A DNA stretch of 7,221 bases from Acidobacteriota bacterium (GTDB taxonomy: Bacteria > Acidobacteriota > Terriglobia > Terriglobales > Acidobacteriaceae), in contig JAKABE010000162.1 of assembly GCA_021801945.1 (NCBI GenBank), forward strand, positions 1 to 7,221, read 5' to 3'. A program made the translations under genes and the position numbers. Numbering within the stretch: position 1 is the first letter of the stretch; every line of letters starts with the position of its first letter. The notes beneath the pieces are model-generated. The model searched no databases and had not been told where the DNA came from. It was given only the letters and a program-made list of their open reading frames with translations. Positions 6,349 to 7,221 of the stretch are shown here, piece after piece.

Positions 6349-6404
6349 GCGGGCAAGGAAGGGCAGCGGATCCGGCCCTCTTCGCTGCCCGCGAGTTTGC
6401 CCGC
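6349..6404. repeat. Nested GC-rich inverted repeat just past the sigma-like gene
   Basis: Outer arms GCGGGCAA (6349-6356) and TTGCCCGC (6397-6404) enclose inner arms GGGCAGCG (6361-6368) and CGCTGCCC (6383-6390), each 8 bp and perfect. An alternative pairing CGCGGGCA/TGCCCGCG (6348-6355 with 6386-6393) is also possible, so two folds could compete. The repeat begins one base after the sigma-like gene's stop codon. It would form a long hairpin at the 3' end of that transcript, giving termination or mRNA protection, although no T-run follows. Confidence 0.5.
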
Positions 6405-6405
6405 T

Positions 6406-6915
6406 TCAGGACGGTAGGATCAAAAGGCCCGTTTCCAGCAGCATTTCTGTCAACCGGTCCATAGCCTGCGGGAATTTGTACGAGATCGTCCGTACGCTCA
6501 TTCCCAGCAGCGTGGCGGCCTCGGCCTGCGTGTATTCCTGGAGCACGATTCGGCTCAACATCTCGCGATCCAGACTCCCCAGCCGGTTCAGGCACTTTTC
6601 CACGTCGAGAACAAAGATGACCGCATCCTCAAACGTGCGGATCGGCCGGCTCGAGGCCCATCCCCGCCCCACCGGATCGCGCAGGATTGACGGCGCCCTG
6701 CCCACCTGCATTGAAGCGTACAGATACCGCCGCAGCAGGCTCTCCGTATGCTTCCTGTAGAAGGCCAGGCTGGCAGGCGGTCTGGCGGTCTGCGCCGCCG
6801 TTCTTCTTTCAGGCTGTGCCGCCGGCTTTTCTTTCCATGCCCTCTGTTCTTCCTGCCAGGCAGCTGGTGCGTCGCTTGCTCCCCAAATCATCGCCACTTG
6901 CAGTGCCGCGCTCAT
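6406..6915 (-). CDS. Sigma region-4-like HTH protein
   Basis: A 169-residue protein whose C-terminal half looks like sigma-70 region 4. An acidic helix with FVLDVEKCLNRL (101-112) is followed by LDREMLSRIVLQEYTQAEAATLLGMS (115-140) and the recognition-helix segment VRTISYKFPQAMDRL (141-155). This gives a clear helix-turn-helix around 128-152. There is no region 2, so it is unlikely to be a complete sigma factor. A promoter-binding activator, a region-4-only regulator or a phage-style late regulator (ArpU/RinA-like fold) are the alternatives. The N-terminal 50 residues are Ala, Gln and Pro rich and probably disordered; a basic helix (FYRKHTESLLRRYLY, 52-66) follows. The ATG at 6915 overlaps the upstream stop as ATGA, and its ribosome site GGGAGG (6922-6927) lies inside the end of the upstream gene, so the two genes are translationally coupled. 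The HTH call is solid; the target is unknown. Confidence 0.78.
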   Translation of the reverse strand: MSAALQVAMIWGASDAPAAWQEEQRAWKEKPAAQPERRTAAQTARPPASLAFYRKHTESLLRRYLYASMQVGRAPSILRDPVGRGWASSRPIRTFEDAVIFVLDVEKCLNRLGSLDREMLSRIVLQEYTQAEAATLLGMSVRTISYKFPQAMDRLTEMLLETGLLILPS

Positions 6916-7121
6916 TGCGCACCTCCCACGGCTTCAGCCACTGCCCAAACCTTGGCCAGTATCTTGCGGGAAGGTCGTCCGCGCCGTTTTCGCGTCTCCG
7001 GCGATGGAAAGTTCTTCAGCTTTGTCTCACACTCCTTGCAATACACATTTCCTTGGCTGTGGGCGCGGTACCAAAGACAACCGCACCCCTCGCAAATTTT
7101 CAATTGCACGCGCACTTCCAT
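6912..7121 (-). CDS. Small zinc-ribbon protein with AT-hook-like tail
   Basis: A 69-residue protein I cannot name. Residues 10-31 hold two CxxC knuckles (C10/C13 and C28/C31) with an extra C15, the pattern of a zinc ribbon. They are followed by a strongly basic stretch, RKRRGRPSRK (44-53), whose RGRP core matches the AT-hook DNA-minor-groove motif. A final predicted helix (54-65) ends the protein. This suggests a small DNA- or RNA-polymerase-associated factor; the DNA-binding role is inferred. The ATG at 7121 is preceded at eight bases by GGAG (7130-7133). The gene overlaps the sigma-like gene by four bases (ATGA), so both are made from one transcript. A non-coding frame is unlikely given the ribosome site, paired cysteines and coupling. 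The extra Cys in C-x2-C-x-C is worth noting as a possible third ligand. The family is unknown to me. Confidence 0.72.
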   Translation of the reverse strand: MEVRVQLKICEGCGCLWYRAHSQGNVYCKECETKLKNFPSPETRKRRGRPSRKILAKVWAVAEAVGGAQ

Positions 7122-7221
7122 GTTGGTTTCTCCGTATGTACGTCCTCGTCCGACGGAGTTCTTTCTTAGCTGTTATTCCGCGGGGTGAAGAGAAACAGGC
7201 AAAGCAACTCAGATTTCTTCT
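7122..7221 (-). promoter_or_regulatory. Upstream region of the zinc-ribbon/sigma-like operon
   Basis: The last 100 bases carry the operon leader. A weak promoter candidate on the minus strand is TTGCCT, 18 bases, then GAATAA (about 7168-7197), which would give a leader of roughly 40 nt. The match is poor, and the true promoter may lie beyond the window edge. No coding frame is supported here. Confidence 0.2.
7130..7158 (-). promoter_or_regulatory. Leader hairpin covering the zinc-ribbon gene ribosome site
   Basis: On the minus strand CTCCGT (7153-7158) can pair perfectly with ACGGAG (7130-7135) across 17 bases. The downstream arm contains the GGAG ribosome site of the zinc-ribbon gene, so folding would block its translation and, through the ATGA coupling, that of the sigma-like gene. 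A 6-bp stem with a 17-base loop is only moderately stable, so this may be chance. Confidence 0.3.

Larger units (their letters stand above)
6066..6405. other. Intergenic region between sigma-like gene and esterase gene
   Basis: This 340-base gap contains the esterase ribosome site (6071-6078), an AT-rich palindromic block (about 6205-6260), and a strong nested inverted repeat at its right edge (6349-6404). I see no recognisable protein, RNA gene or mobile-element end. Open frames crossing it on the plus strand run antisense into the sigma-like gene and lack family features. Confidence 0.55.

Noticed and set aside
6305..6760. Plus-strand open frame of 151 codons over the sigma-like gene
   Set aside because: It is antisense to the HTH gene and runs through the nested inverted repeat; the product is Arg and Ser rich with no domain.

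Overview
The window is GC-rich chromosomal DNA from a bacterium, most plausibly an Acidobacteriota member. Three things suggest this: a TadG-like von Willebrand protein fragment of a kind I associate with that phylum, a secreted hydrolase and a Tat-exported DUF362 protein with no obvious operon partners, and a small region-4-only sigma-like gene behind a zinc-ribbon gene. The assignment rests on recalled family resemblance and is not proven. I see no phage, insertion sequence, CRISPR array, rRNA or tRNA.

Layout from left to right. 91-1203 (minus) encodes a Tat-exported DUF362 protein with its own near-consensus promoter at 1330-1358. 1204-1637 is a 434-base gap holding that promoter, a roughly 120-nt leader and an exact CRP-type palindrome. 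1638-2600 (minus, GTG start) is a YegS/DgkB-type lipid kinase. Divergent from it, 2629-3306 (plus) is the C-terminal remnant of a TadG-like VWA pilus-assembly protein that has lost its N-terminus. 3307-3467 is a convergent gap with a hairpin and a short direct repeat. 3468-4850 (minus, GTG start) is a polyprenyl-phosphate sugar-1-phosphate transferase that would start synthesis of an exopolysaccharide or O-antigen repeat unit. 4992-6065 (minus) is an exported alpha/beta hydrolase of the hormone-sensitive-lipase (HSL) type. 6066-6405 is a gap with an AT-rich palindromic operator candidate and a strong nested inverted repeat. 6406-7121 (minus) is a translationally coupled pair, a zinc-ribbon/AT-hook-like protein followed by a sigma region-4-like protein.

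All intact genes are on the minus strand, but the gaps and separate signals argue for mostly independent transcription units. Only the 6406-7121 pair is clearly an operon. Three products (lipid kinase, sugar transferase, exported esterase) act at or on the cell envelope, which is a loose theme and does not demonstrate a pathway. The least explained part is the regulator-like pair at the right end. Its leader can fold the ribosome binding site into a stem, and a large inverted repeat follows the last stop codon.
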